Source of the DNA: Flavobacteriaceae bacterium D16
Lineage (GTDB): Bacteria; Bacteroidota; Bacteroidia; Flavobacteriales; Flavobacteriaceae
Direction of reading: 5' to 3'
Assembly: GCA_021295155.1 (NCBI GenBank)
Contig: JAJTJC010000036.1
Location: forward strand, 124,001 to 188,000
DNA: 64,000 nt
Below, one piece after another: positions 53,099-61,514 of this stretch. The position numbers were made by a program, and so were the translations under genes. Below the pieces are notes generated by a model. It saw only the letters and a program-made list of their open reading frames with translations. It ran no database searches and was not told where the DNA came from. Positions within the stretch are counted from its first letter, which is position 1, and each line of letters begins with the position of its first letter.

Positions 53099-53815
53099 AT
53101 GAAGAGCTTATTCCAAATACTGCTGCTTGCCGTACTTGCTTTCCCATTATCCGGTTGCAATTCACAACAAAGATCCGATGATCATTATACCTATAAATCC
53201 GGAGACTGGAACGGCATTGGAAAGTGGTATATGGGTCGTGAGATTGCTCGAGTCATGGGATACCAGGGCATGAGCTGGCTTGAACGCCCGGAAAGGGAGC
53301 AGGAGGAACAAACCTCCCTGCTGCTAAAGAACATGGAAATTGAAGAGGATGATACCATTGCCGACATAGGTGCCGGGTCTGGTTACCATGTATTTAAAAT
53401 GGCCGCACTGTCAGAGAAGGGGCTTGTCTATGCTGTGGACATACAGGAAGAAATGCTGGCAGAGATCGATCGGAAAATTGAGGATGGAGGAGTTAACAAT
53501 GTTCGGCCTGTAAAAGGAAGCGAAAAAAGTGTGAATCTGCCTGAAAATTCTGTGGACAAAGTTCTCATAGTGGATGTGTACCATGAAATTAGCTTCCCCA
53601 AGGAGTTAATGGCCTCGCTCTATGACGCAATGCGTTCAGATGCCAAATTATACCTCATTGAATACCGGGCAGAAGATGCCACCGTCCCCATTAAGAAAAT
53701 TCACAAAATGTCTGAAAAACAAGCAGTAAAGGAAATGAAGGCTGCGGGCTTCAGACTTCAGGAGAACATTGCGAATTTACCCTGGCAACACTGCATGGTT
53801 TTTGTAAAAGAATGA
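53099..53815 (+). CDS. SAM-dependent methyltransferase with lipoprotein signal
   Basis: The 238-residue protein has a lipoprotein signal (LSGCN, Cys near 20) and then a class I methyltransferase: motif I DTIADIGAGSGYHVFKMA (about 83-100), YAVDIQEEML and KVLIVDVYHEIS. The DVYHEI part is like methylases that act on small molecules. S-adenosylmethionine is not known outside the cytoplasm, so the exported state is puzzling. Members of this type are common in Bacteroidota. It precedes the arsenosugar cluster by one gene. Confidence 0.85.
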   Translation: MKSLFQILLLAVLAFPLSGCNSQQRSDDHYTYKSGDWNGIGKWYMGREIARVMGYQGMSWLERPEREQEEQTSLLLKNMEIEEDDTIADIGAGSGYHVFKMAALSEKGLVYAVDIQEEMLAEIDRKIEDGGVNNVRPVKGSEKSVNLPENSVDKVLIVDVYHEISFPKELMASLYDAMRSDAKLYLIEYRAEDATVPIKKIHKMSEKQAVKEMKAAGFRLQENIANLPWQHCMVFVKE

Positions 53816-53848
53816 AATCTAAACCTGTAGAATTTTCTTCAGGTGATG

Positions 53849-53856
53849 TATCTTAG
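53849..53856 (+). promoter_or_regulatory. Putative -7 promoter box
   Basis: TATCTTAG lies just 13 bases before the ATG at 53870 (19 before that at 53876). It matches the recurrent box. Confidence 0.4.
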
Positions 53857-53875
53857 TCTTTAGCATAAAATGCTC

Positions 53876-54601
53876 ATGAAAAAGTTTCTGATCTTACAGA
53901 TGCGCCCGGAAGATGCCACCGCTGATAGCGAGTTTGAAGCTATTTTACGAGTGGGAGGCCTGAAGCGTGAAAAGGTACATCGTATTCGGCTGGAAAAAGG
54001 CACTCCGGATATCAATCTTGATGACTATTTGGCCATTATAGCCGGAGGAAGTCCCTTTGATGTTAGCGCACATCCTGATGCAAAGAGTGAAACTCAAAAA
54101 AATATAGAAGTCTTTTACCATAAATTGTTCGAAAAAATTATTCCCTCAGACTTTCCTTTTCTGGGTTGTTGTTCCGGCAACGGATTGCTAGGCCAATACT
54201 GCGGTGTGCCAATCTCCGGCAGGTACGCTGAGCCCATCGGAAGTGTAACGATTTCCATTACGGATGAGGGTGCAAAGGACCCACTTCTGGAAGGACTGCC
54301 ATCGAGCTTTATAGCAAGAGTGGGGCACAAAGAAGCCTGTGACACCATTCCCAGTGATGCAGTACTGCTGGCTACTTCTGAACCTTGCCCGGTGCAAATG
54401 TTCAGGATTAAAAAGAACATTTATGCAACGCAATTTCATCCGGAAGCTGATGCCAATGAGTTTATCGTTAGAATTGAGACCTATAAAAACTATGGGTATT
54501 TTCCTCCGGAAGAAGCTGAAGACCTTATTAAAACTGTAAAAAAAATAAAAACCCTGGTGCCCAAGCAGATCCTGAAGCGCTTTATAGCAGCATATAAATG
54601 A
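53876..54601 (+). CDS. Class I glutamine amidotransferase (GMP synthase-like domain)
   Basis: The 241-residue protein, counted from ATG 53876, has a GATase1 fold. The nucleophile Cys is in FLGCCSGNGLLGQ (near 96) and TQFHPEADANEF near 185 gives His and Glu. The usual Gln of the GxCxGxQ motif is replaced (GNG), so activity may differ. A stand-alone domain of this size often acts in small-molecule metabolism or as a degrading enzyme. It is 31 bases before the rhodanese gene. ATG 53870 is two codons upstream and also possible. Confidence 0.82.
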   Translation: MKKFLILQMRPEDATADSEFEAILRVGGLKREKVHRIRLEKGTPDINLDDYLAIIAGGSPFDVSAHPDAKSETQKNIEVFYHKLFEKIIPSDFPFLGCCSGNGLLGQYCGVPISGRYAEPIGSVTISITDEGAKDPLLEGLPSSFIARVGHKEACDTIPSDAVLLATSEPCPVQMFRIKKNIYATQFHPEADANEFIVRIETYKNYGYFPPEEAEDLIKTVKKIKTLVPKQILKRFIAAYK

Positions 54602-54632
54602 TACCTTTGTTTTTGTTTTGATCAATTCTACA

Positions 54633-55127
54633 ATGAAAAAATGGCTTGGCTTTTTGCTCATCGGGCTCATGGCTTCCTGCCCCGGGCAGCAAAATATAGA
54701 GGAGATGCTGGATCTTTACAACAAAGAATCCGTACCCTATATACAGGTTTCTGAACTGGCCAAAGAAGGCGAATTAACCCTTTTGGATACCCGGGAAAGC
54801 GAGGAATTTAAAGTGAGTCATTTGGAGAATGCTAAATGGGTAGGTTATGATCAATTCGATATAGACCTATTCCTTTCCCGATACCCGGATAAAAATAAGC
54901 CATTGGTGGTTTATTGTTCCATAGGGGTTCGTTCCGAAGACATAGGCGAGCAACTACTGGAGGCTGGATATACAAACGTACAAAACCTGTATGGCGGAAT
55001 ATTCGAATGGAAAAACAAAGGATATCCTGTAGTAGACACTCAGGAAGAAATAACAGAAAAAGTACATGCATACAGTAAGTATTGGGGTAAGTTGCTGACT
55101 AATGCAGAGAAAGTGTATGCTCCATAA
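54633..55127 (+). CDS. Rhodanese-like lipoprotein
   Basis: From ATG 54633 the protein is 164 residues with a lipoprotein signal (LMASC, Cys near 16). A rhodanese domain (about 35-145) has LLDTRESEEFKVSHL and the active-site loop VVYCSIGVRS, where Cys is the sulfur (or arsenic) carrier. NLYGGIFEWKNKGYPV completes the domain. It is a sulfurtransferase or possibly an arsenate-handling protein, given the arsenic cluster it begins. It overlaps the next gene by 11 bases. Confidence 0.86.
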   Translation: MKKWLGFLLIGLMASCPGQQNIEEMLDLYNKESVPYIQVSELAKEGELTLLDTRESEEFKVSHLENAKWVGYDQFDIDLFLSRYPDKNKPLVVYCSIGVRSEDIGEQLLEAGYTNVQNLYGGIFEWKNKGYPVVDTQEEITEKVHAYSKYWGKLLTNAEKVYAP

Positions 55128-55758
55128 TTACTATAAATTGAGAAAGGATAACCTACTACTCATATTCACCAGAAATCCTGAATTGGGTAAATGTAAAACC
55201 CGACTTGCGGCAGTAATCGGAGATGAAAGTGCTCTGGAAATCTATGAATTCTTGCTGGCCCGTACCGCTGAAATAACGAAGGATCTTAAGGCAGATAAAG
55301 CAGTATTTTATTCGAAAACAGTAGTAGATCAAGATCTTTGGGACTCCAGGGATTACTACAAAAAACAACAAGAGGGTCAGGACCTGGGAGAGCGCATGCT
55401 TAATGCCTTTAAGTGGGGTTTTGAGCAGGGGTACCAAAAAATCCTGATTATTGGCAGCGACTTGTACGACCTCAGCTCTAAGGACCTGGATGAGGCCTTT
55501 GAGACCCTTGACAATAATAGTTTTGTGGTGGGCCCGGCTTCCGACGGGGGGTATTACCTGCTCGGGATGAAAAAGCTTAAAAAAGAGCTTTTTCAGGATA
55601 AGCCCTGGGGGAAGGAATCGGTTTTGGAGGATACCTTATACGATCTACAGGACGAAACTGTTCATCTCCTTGAAGTCAGAAATGATGTAGACCGCTACGA
55701 AGACATAAAAGATATTGATGTATTCCAGAAATTTTTAAAGAAAACGCATGACCAGTAA
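55117..55758 (+). CDS. TIGR04282-type arsenosugar biosynthesis glycosyltransferase
   Basis: The 213-residue protein (ATG 55117, MLHNYYKLRKDN) belongs to the MobA-like nucleotidyl/glycosyltransferase group annotated TIGR04282. FTRNPELGKCKTRLAAVIG is the N-terminal signature, ILIIGSDLYDLSSKDLDEAF the middle and VVGPASDGGYYLLGM the late motif. In the named family the gene accompanies arsM. The reaction is not proven. It overlaps the rhodanese stop by 11 bases and the PNP start by 11 bases, so translation is coupled. Confidence 0.87.
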   Translation: MLHNYYKLRKDNLLLIFTRNPELGKCKTRLAAVIGDESALEIYEFLLARTAEITKDLKADKAVFYSKTVVDQDLWDSRDYYKKQQEGQDLGERMLNAFKWGFEQGYQKILIIGSDLYDLSSKDLDEAFETLDNNSFVVGPASDGGYYLLGMKKLKKELFQDKPWGKESVLEDTLYDLQDETVHLLEVRNDVDRYEDIKDIDVFQKFLKKTHDQ

Positions 55759-56563
55759 ACAATTACAGGAATCTGTTGCCTACCTGAAGAAAAAAGGATT
55801 TGATAATCCGGAGATCGGGATTGTCCTGGGGTCTGGATTGGGCCAGATGGTAGATGAGATTGAATCGCCAATAGTTGCCCATTATCACAACATCCCATTC
55901 TTTCCACTGGCAACGGTGGAGTTCCATTCAGGAAAACTGATCTACGGCACCCTTATGGGTAAAAAGGTAGTCCTGATGTCAGGCCGGTTTCATTTATACG
56001 AAGGCTACGACTTTACAGACGTAACTTATCCCATCCGGGTGATGCGCCTGCTGGGTGTGCAGAAGCTTTTTGTCTCCAATGCAGCCGGGGCGGTTAACCT
56101 GGATTTCAAAAAAGGGGATATCATGCTGATCGAAGACCATATTAACCTGCAAGGGGGATCGCCACTGGCCTTTAAAAATGTGGCCGAATTCGGAGATCGT
56201 TTTGTAGATATGAGTGAACCCTATGATGTGGAAATGAAGAAGAAACTGGTCCGAATAGCCAAACGGGAAAGTATTAGGCTACAACAAGGAGTCTATGCAG
56301 CGGTAGTTGGGCCACAACTGGAAACCAAGGCAGAATATCGTATGCTTAAGATTATTGGCGCTGATGCGGTTGGCATGAGCACAGTACCGGAAGTAATTGT
56401 AGCCAATCATTTACGACTACCCGTAATAGCGGTATCTGTTCTAACCGATGAATGTGATCCGGATAACTTACAAGCTGTCAATATCAAGGAGATCCTGGGA
56501 GTGGCAGAGCGCACCGAACCTAAAATGATACAACTTTTTAAAGAATTGATCCGAGAATTATGA
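55748..56563 (+). CDS. Purine-nucleoside phosphorylase (trimeric type)
   Basis: The 271-residue protein has family landmarks GSGLGQMVDE (phosphate loop), SGRFHLYEGYD, SNAAGAVNLD, GPQLETKAEYRML and VGMSTVPEVIVA, and the length is typical. It cleaves purine nucleosides with phosphate. In a conserved arsenosugar setting it may cleave the adenine from an arsenic-containing adenosine product, which is inference from context. It overlaps the TIGR04282 gene by 11 bases and the arsM gene by four bases (ATGA). Confidence 0.93.
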   Translation: MTSKQLQESVAYLKKKGFDNPEIGIVLGSGLGQMVDEIESPIVAHYHNIPFFPLATVEFHSGKLIYGTLMGKKVVLMSGRFHLYEGYDFTDVTYPIRVMRLLGVQKLFVSNAAGAVNLDFKKGDIMLIEDHINLQGGSPLAFKNVAEFGDRFVDMSEPYDVEMKKKLVRIAKRESIRLQQGVYAAVVGPQLETKAEYRMLKIIGADAVGMSTVPEVIVANHLRLPVIAVSVLTDECDPDNLQAVNIKEILGVAERTEPKMIQLFKELIREL

Positions 56564-57525
56564 GCTATTTAGAAACTACCAAACAAGTATATAAGGAAGC
56601 TGCACTCACCCCTGATATAGGGCTATGTTGTACCACTAACCCCGTATGGCAATTTCCGGGATTGTCTATCCCCAAAATTATGCAGGAAATGAACTATGGC
56701 TGCGGAAGCACTGTATCTGCCCAGGACCTCGTCAATAATCCCAAAGTCCTTTATGTGGGTGTGGGGGGAGGTATGGAGCTACTCCAGTTTTCCTACTTTT
56801 CGCGGCAGAAGGGTGGTGTAATCGGGGTAGACCCGGTTGAAGAAATGCTTCAGGCGTCCAGAGAAAACTTTAAAGTGGCCGAGGAAGAAAATGAATGGTT
56901 CCGAAGTGAATATGTCGATCTGGTAAAGGGTGATGCTCTTGATCTTCCTATCGAAAGTGGAAGTATTGATGTGGCAGCCCAGAACTGTTTGTTCAATATT
57001 TTCAAATCAGAAGATCTCAAAAAGGCCATAAGTGAAATGTATCGGGTTTTAAAACCCCATGGACGGCTTGTGATGAGCGATCCGGTTTGCGACACCCCAA
57101 TGAACGAAACCCTTCGTAATGATGAGCGCCTGAGAGCCCTATGCCTCAGTGGTAGTATCCCCCTGAAAGAGTACATCAAAATGCTGACTGATGCTGGTTT
57201 TGGGACCATTGAAATTCGTGCGAGAAGATCCTACAGGGTCCTTTCACCCAACCACTACCCCACTGATGAACTTATCCATATAGAATCTATAGAAATAGCA
57301 GCGATTAAAGATCCCATGCCCAAAGACGGCCCCTGTGTGTTCACCGGAAAAACAGCCATTTATTATGGGGATAAGGAATTCATAGATGATGGGAAAGGAC
57401 ATGTTCTTGTACAAAATCAACCCATAGCCGTATGTGATAAAACCGCCGCTGCTCTGGCAGGGGTTGATGGGCAGATCCATATCAGTGACAGCACCTGGCA
57501 TTACAATGGAGGTGGGTGTTGTTAG
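56560..57525 (+). CDS. arsM: Arsenite methyltransferase, arsenosugar type
   Basis: The 321-residue protein is an ArsM homologue. Conserved Cys appear in the expected places: YGCGST (near residue 48), AQNCLFNIF (near 147) and RALCLSGSI (near 193), plus a Cys pair in LCCTTNP (about 23) and the final GGGCC. Motif I is VLYVGVGGGMELLQF. It methylates arsenite with SAM. Its C-terminal extension of about 80 residues with GGGCC matches the form named for arsenosugar synthesis. It is translationally coupled to PNP. Confidence 0.9.
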   Translation: MSYLETTKQVYKEAALTPDIGLCCTTNPVWQFPGLSIPKIMQEMNYGCGSTVSAQDLVNNPKVLYVGVGGGMELLQFSYFSRQKGGVIGVDPVEEMLQASRENFKVAEEENEWFRSEYVDLVKGDALDLPIESGSIDVAAQNCLFNIFKSEDLKKAISEMYRVLKPHGRLVMSDPVCDTPMNETLRNDERLRALCLSGSIPLKEYIKMLTDAGFGTIEIRARRSYRVLSPNHYPTDELIHIESIEIAAIKDPMPKDGPCVFTGKTAIYYGDKEFIDDGKGHVLVQNQPIAVCDKTAAALAGVDGQIHISDSTWHYNGGGCC

Positions 57526-57574
57526 TGCAAGGCTCTGAGGATACAATTGAACCACGAGTATATCATATTTATCA

Positions 57575-58318
57575 ATGATCAGGAAAGGAAGCATCATTTT
57601 TCATGTATGGATACTACTTGCAGTGTCCTGCTGTCTTAGTCTATCCGCTCAGCTTCCTGTCAATAAGGTAAAAACCATTGGCCATAAGCAATGGGACAGC
57701 CTCCTGGAACAATATGTAGATAAGCAGGGGAATGTAAATTATAAGGCTTTCCATAAAGACCAGGATGCTCTGGACAGTTACCTGGAGCATCTGGCAGAGC
57801 AAGAAGCTCAGGATAATTGGTCTAAATCAGAAATTTTAGCTTTTTATATCAACCTGTATAATGCTGCAACAGTCAAACTAATTTTACAGAACTATCCTAT
57901 AAAAAGTATTCGGGACATTAAACAGCCCTGGAGGAGGAATTGGATTCGGGTCGGTGAAGAAGTGCTGTCACTGAACCAGATTGAACATAAAATCCTCAGG
58001 AAAATGAACGAACCGCGCATTCATTTTGCGCTTAACTGTGCTTCGGCCTCCTGTCCGAAACTACTCAATACTGCCTTTAAGGCAGCAACCTTAGAGGAAC
58101 AATTGGATAAAGTAACCCGGGAATTTATTAATGACCCTGGGAGAAATGAGATTAATACTGACAGAATCGCCCTATCAGCCTTATTTAAATGGTACAAAAG
58201 TGATTTCACCGGGGAAAGCTCCTTGCTCAATTATATAAACCGTTACACCGACCAATCTATTTTGGCAGATGCCAAGGTAAAATACCTTAAGTACGACTGG
58301 AGTCTAAATGAACAGTAA
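57575..58318 (+). CDS. DUF547 domain protein, exported
   Basis: The 247-residue protein has a signal peptide ending SLSAQ (about 25) and a DUF547 domain. LAFYINLYNAATVKLIL and HFALNCASASCPKL are its signatures, with the Cys in NCASASCP conserved. The function of DUF547 is not known to me. It overlaps the TIGR04283 gene by 11 bases, and is within the arsenic cluster, so a role there is likely. Confidence 0.85.
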   Translation: MIRKGSIIFHVWILLAVSCCLSLSAQLPVNKVKTIGHKQWDSLLEQYVDKQGNVNYKAFHKDQDALDSYLEHLAEQEAQDNWSKSEILAFYINLYNAATVKLILQNYPIKSIRDIKQPWRRNWIRVGEEVLSLNQIEHKILRKMNEPRIHFALNCASASCPKLLNTAFKAATLEEQLDKVTREFINDPGRNEINTDRIALSALFKWYKSDFTGESSLLNYINRYTDQSILADAKVKYLKYDWSLNEQ

Positions 58319-59012
58319 TCCACGGCGCATAAGTGTAATTGTTCCGGTTCTTAATGAGCAGGAACTGGTCATACCCCTTGAGGAAACTATTAGGAGAGCA
58401 ACTACGGCAGATGGAGTGCTTGAAATTATCTATGTGGACGGGGGAAGTTCAGATAATACGGTTTCACAGGCAGCTATATTGGATGCACAGGTGTTGGAAT
58501 CGGCCAAAGGCCGGGCAAAACAAATGAACCTTGGAGCCCGGGAAGCAAAAGGTGATATCCTGTACTTTCTTCATGCAGATACCCTACCTCCTTTCGGTTT
58601 TGACCAGGCCATTATCAATGCTGTGGATGCCGGTATGGAAGCCGGGTGTTTCCGAATGAAATTTGATAGTAGCAGTCGCTTTCTTTCCTTTTTTGCCTGG
58701 TTTACCCGCTTTAACTACAAGCTATGTCGGGGAGGTGATCAGTCCCTTTTTATAAAACACAGTCATTTCAATGATCTGAGAGGGTTTGATGAGAATTATC
58801 AGGTATATGAAGATCTTGAATTCATTGGAAGGCTTTATCAAAAAATGAAGTTTAAAGTACTTCCTCAATATGTGTTAACCTCTGCGCGTAAATACGAACA
58901 AGTAGGGAAATACAGGCTACAATATCATTTTGCGGTTATCCATCTAAAAAACTACCTGGGGGCCTCTCCTGAAGCTATTTACGCCTATTACCACCGGTAT
59001 ATACTGAGCTAA
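58308..59012 (+). CDS. TIGR04283-type arsenosugar biosynthesis glycosyltransferase
   Basis: The 234-residue protein is a family 2 glycosyltransferase: RRISVIVPVLNEQELV at the start, IYVDGGSSDNTVSQAA, GRAKQMNLGAREAKGD, LHADTLPPFGFD (metal-binding region) and GGDQSLF. TIGR04283 is the named group that appears with arsM. The donor and acceptor are unknown. It overlaps DUF547 by 11 bases and is the last gene of this plus-strand run; six bases after its stop the convergent GH113-like gene ends. Confidence 0.88.
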   Translation: MNSNPRRISVIVPVLNEQELVIPLEETIRRATTADGVLEIIYVDGGSSDNTVSQAAILDAQVLESAKGRAKQMNLGAREAKGDILYFLHADTLPPFGFDQAIINAVDAGMEAGCFRMKFDSSSRFLSFFAWFTRFNYKLCRGGDQSLFIKHSHFNDLRGFDENYQVYEDLEFIGRLYQKMKFKVLPQYVLTSARKYEQVGKYRLQYHFAVIHLKNYLGASPEAIYAYYHRYILS

Positions 59013-59017
59013 GCGAG

Positions 59018-60019
59018 TTAAAAGGTCTTGTAAAACAATCGTATGATTTCCTCTGCCGGCTTATTTTGAGGGGTAAAGCGGTTATCCTGATCCCCGCCGG
59101 CTCGGTCATGATGTATAAACCACTTCCAAACAAACCCTCCTGCAAACCAGTCTTCGGACCAGAATTCTTCGAATATGGCCTTTTTTGCATTTACCTGCCC
59201 CTCCAGGTTAACCGCCTGTTCATTGCGATCTACCAGCCAGGGTTTCTTTGCTGTATAATCCATACTTCGGTAGCCAAATTCCGTAAAGAGAATAGGTTTG
59301 CCTGTCTCCTGAGCTATTTCCTCAATCTTGGTTTTCCAGGGTTTCCAGCCAGCTTTAAGGACTTCTACAGAAGGTGTTTTTTCTTCGGAAAGGGGGAAAT
59401 AGGCATCAATTCCCACAAAATCCAATAGGGGCCAAAAGGGGGTTCTTTTATATTCGTCCCAATTGGCAGCATAGGTAAGGCTGCCTTTGTAAATGTTTCG
59501 GATTTTGCCCACTAGCTGATTCCAGAATTCCGGTCGCGCTTTGATAAACTCCTCCAGTTCTGTTCCTATACAAAAAATTTCCACTCGGGTATCCTGTGCC
59601 AGTTGCGCGTAGGTCAGGATAAATTTTTCATAGGATGCTTCCAGGATCTGCCAATCTTCCTCGGAAGCCATCTTCAGGCCTCCTGTAAATTCGCCCCGCC
59701 AGATCCAGATCTGGGGTTTCAGCATAATTTTCAGTTTGTTTTTCCTTAACAGTTCAATATACTGTTTGGCTCCCTGTCTGGTCTCCCCAAACCACTGCCG
59801 GTCTGTATCGAAAATGATTTCCGGTGAAGAAAGATTGCGGATAAAGCCAAAAGGCATAACCGCCGCATGGTCTGCAAACACATCCAGAACGGCTTCAACA
59901 TGATCCTGAGAAGCCTCATCCCTGGAAGCCACAAAACTGACCCCGTTTATTTTGCCAACAAACTGACTGCTGCACGACATATGCAGTATAAAAACTAAAA
60001 GTAGTGCCGCCTTTTTCAT
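59018..60019 (-). CDS. GH113-like glycoside hydrolase, secreted
   Basis: The 333-residue protein has a lipoprotein signal (LHMSCS, Cys near 16) and a TIM-barrel. GKINGVSFVASRDEA opens the fold, FCIGTELEEFIKARP gives the acid/base Glu (near 152) and PILFTEFGYRSMDY gives the nucleophile Glu (near 247), matching the layout of the GH113 beta-mannanase-like group. Whether it cuts mannan is inferred. It lies on the opposite strand to the cluster, divergent from the flavoprotein gene, with a 120-base shared upstream region. Confidence 0.83.
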   Translation of the reverse strand: MKKAALLLVFILHMSCSSQFVGKINGVSFVASRDEASQDHVEAVLDVFADHAAVMPFGFIRNLSSPEIIFDTDRQWFGETRQGAKQYIELLRKNKLKIMLKPQIWIWRGEFTGGLKMASEEDWQILEASYEKFILTYAQLAQDTRVEIFCIGTELEEFIKARPEFWNQLVGKIRNIYKGSLTYAANWDEYKRTPFWPLLDFVGIDAYFPLSEEKTPSVEVLKAGWKPWKTKIEEIAQETGKPILFTEFGYRSMDYTAKKPWLVDRNEQAVNLEGQVNAKKAIFEEFWSEDWFAGGFVWKWFIHHDRAGGDQDNRFTPQNKPAEEIIRLFYKTF

Positions 60020-60139
60020 ACTTTACCTGAGGATTACGATCAAATTTAGGAAATCAAAAAAAAACATAAAGTTAAAATTAGCCTTGGCGTTAAGTTCTTA
60101 ACTTTAGGATCGACGAATAATTGGCAACCGCAAGACGGC

Positions 60140-61486
60140 ATGGAACATATCATCATTATTGGCAATGGAATAGCTGGGGTAACGGCCGCACGCCATATCC
60201 GCAAACATTCAGACCGGAGGATTACCATCATTTCAGCAGAGACAGATTATTTCTTTTCCAGAACCGCCCTGATGTATGTCTACATGGGTCATATGAAATT
60301 TGAGCATATCAAACCCTACGAGGATCATTTCTGGGCTAAAAATCATATTGAACTGGTCCGGGGTTACGTGACCCGGGTAGATCCGGTAAAGAAAACGTTA
60401 ACCTTAGGCAATTCAGGTGATTTTATATATGACAAGCTTATTATTGCCACCGGTTCTAAACCAAATAAATTTGGATGGCCCGGGCAGGATCTTGGCGGGG
60501 TACAGGGATTGTATTCCAAACAGGATCTTGACCTGCTGGAAAGCAATGCTCCTGATAACCAGGTTTGCAAGCGCGCGGTAATTGTTGGAGGAGGCCTTAT
60601 TGGTATTGAATTGGCAGAAATGCTAAGCACACGGAACATACCAGTTACCTTCCTGGTCCGTGAAAAGAATTTCTGGGACGGTGTTTTGCCAGATGGGGAA
60701 GCCCAAATGATCAATGAACACATCCGGGAACACCATATTGACCTGAGGCTTCAAACCAATCTTGTGGAAATCATCCCTGACGATAATGGTAGAGTAAAGG
60801 CCGTGGGGACCGATAAAGAAGATACCATTCCCTGCAACCTTGTTGGACTTACTCCTGGGGTTACCCCAAACATTGGCTTTTTGCAGGATTCTGGAATTGA
60901 AACAGCACGCGGTGTACTGGTAAATCGATATTTGGAGACCAGTCAGGCAGATATCTACGCCATTGGAGATTGCGCCGAACAAAGGGAAGCCATAGACAGA
61001 AGACGCCCCATAGAGGCAGTATGGTATACAGGCCGGATGATGGGCGAGACTGTAGCACAAACTATTTGCGGAAATCGCATCCCCTACAATCCCGGGCATT
61101 GGTTTAACTCTGCCAAATTCTTCGACATTGAATATCAGACCTATGGCTGGGTCTTTAGTAATCGTAATAAATCCGCCAACGAACTACATTTTCACTGGAG
61201 GCATCCGGAAGAAAAAATATGCGTCACCCTTGCCTATGATAAAGACAGTCGTAAATTTTTGGGGATTAACACCTTCGGAATCCGGATGAGACATGAGGTC
61301 TTTAACCGCTGGCTTAACAAAGAACGAACAATAGACCATGTAATGGAATATCTGGTTGATGCTAATTTTGATCCCGAGTTTTACCAGACTTATGAAAGGC
61401 AGATCCTGGACCTTTATAATCAACAAATGGGAACACAAATTAAACCGGCTAAAAAAAGTCTGAAGCGAATTTTTCAACTGGGCTAA
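60140..61486 (+). CDS. FAD/NAD(P)-dependent oxidoreductase (pyridine nucleotide-disulfide type)
   Basis: The 448-residue protein has two Rossmann motifs: IIIIGNGIAGVTAARHI (residues 3-19, FAD) and VIVGGGLIGIELAEML (about 148-163, NAD(P)H), plus the late FAD motif DIYAIGDCAEQ (near 271). A redox-active disulfide next to the flavin is not obvious, so it resembles nitrite reductase-type or ferredoxin reductase-like enzymes. A C-terminal extension of about 130 residues follows. It lies 28 bases upstream of the polyferredoxin gene and may supply or take electrons from it. Confidence 0.88.
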   Translation: MEHIIIIGNGIAGVTAARHIRKHSDRRITIISAETDYFFSRTALMYVYMGHMKFEHIKPYEDHFWAKNHIELVRGYVTRVDPVKKTLTLGNSGDFIYDKLIIATGSKPNKFGWPGQDLGGVQGLYSKQDLDLLESNAPDNQVCKRAVIVGGGLIGIELAEMLSTRNIPVTFLVREKNFWDGVLPDGEAQMINEHIREHHIDLRLQTNLVEIIPDDNGRVKAVGTDKEDTIPCNLVGLTPGVTPNIGFLQDSGIETARGVLVNRYLETSQADIYAIGDCAEQREAIDRRRPIEAVWYTGRMMGETVAQTICGNRIPYNPGHWFNSAKFFDIEYQTYGWVFSNRNKSANELHFHWRHPEEKICVTLAYDKDSRKFLGINTFGIRMRHEVFNRWLNKERTIDHVMEYLVDANFDPEFYQTYERQILDLYNQQMGTQIKPAKKSLKRIFQLG

Positions 61487-61514
61487 TTCGATCTAACCAA
61501 TAAATAAGAGCATA

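Noticed and set aside
60623-61099. Minus-strand frame inside the flavoprotein gene
   Set aside because: It is a shadow of the FAD oxidoreductase and has no features of its own.
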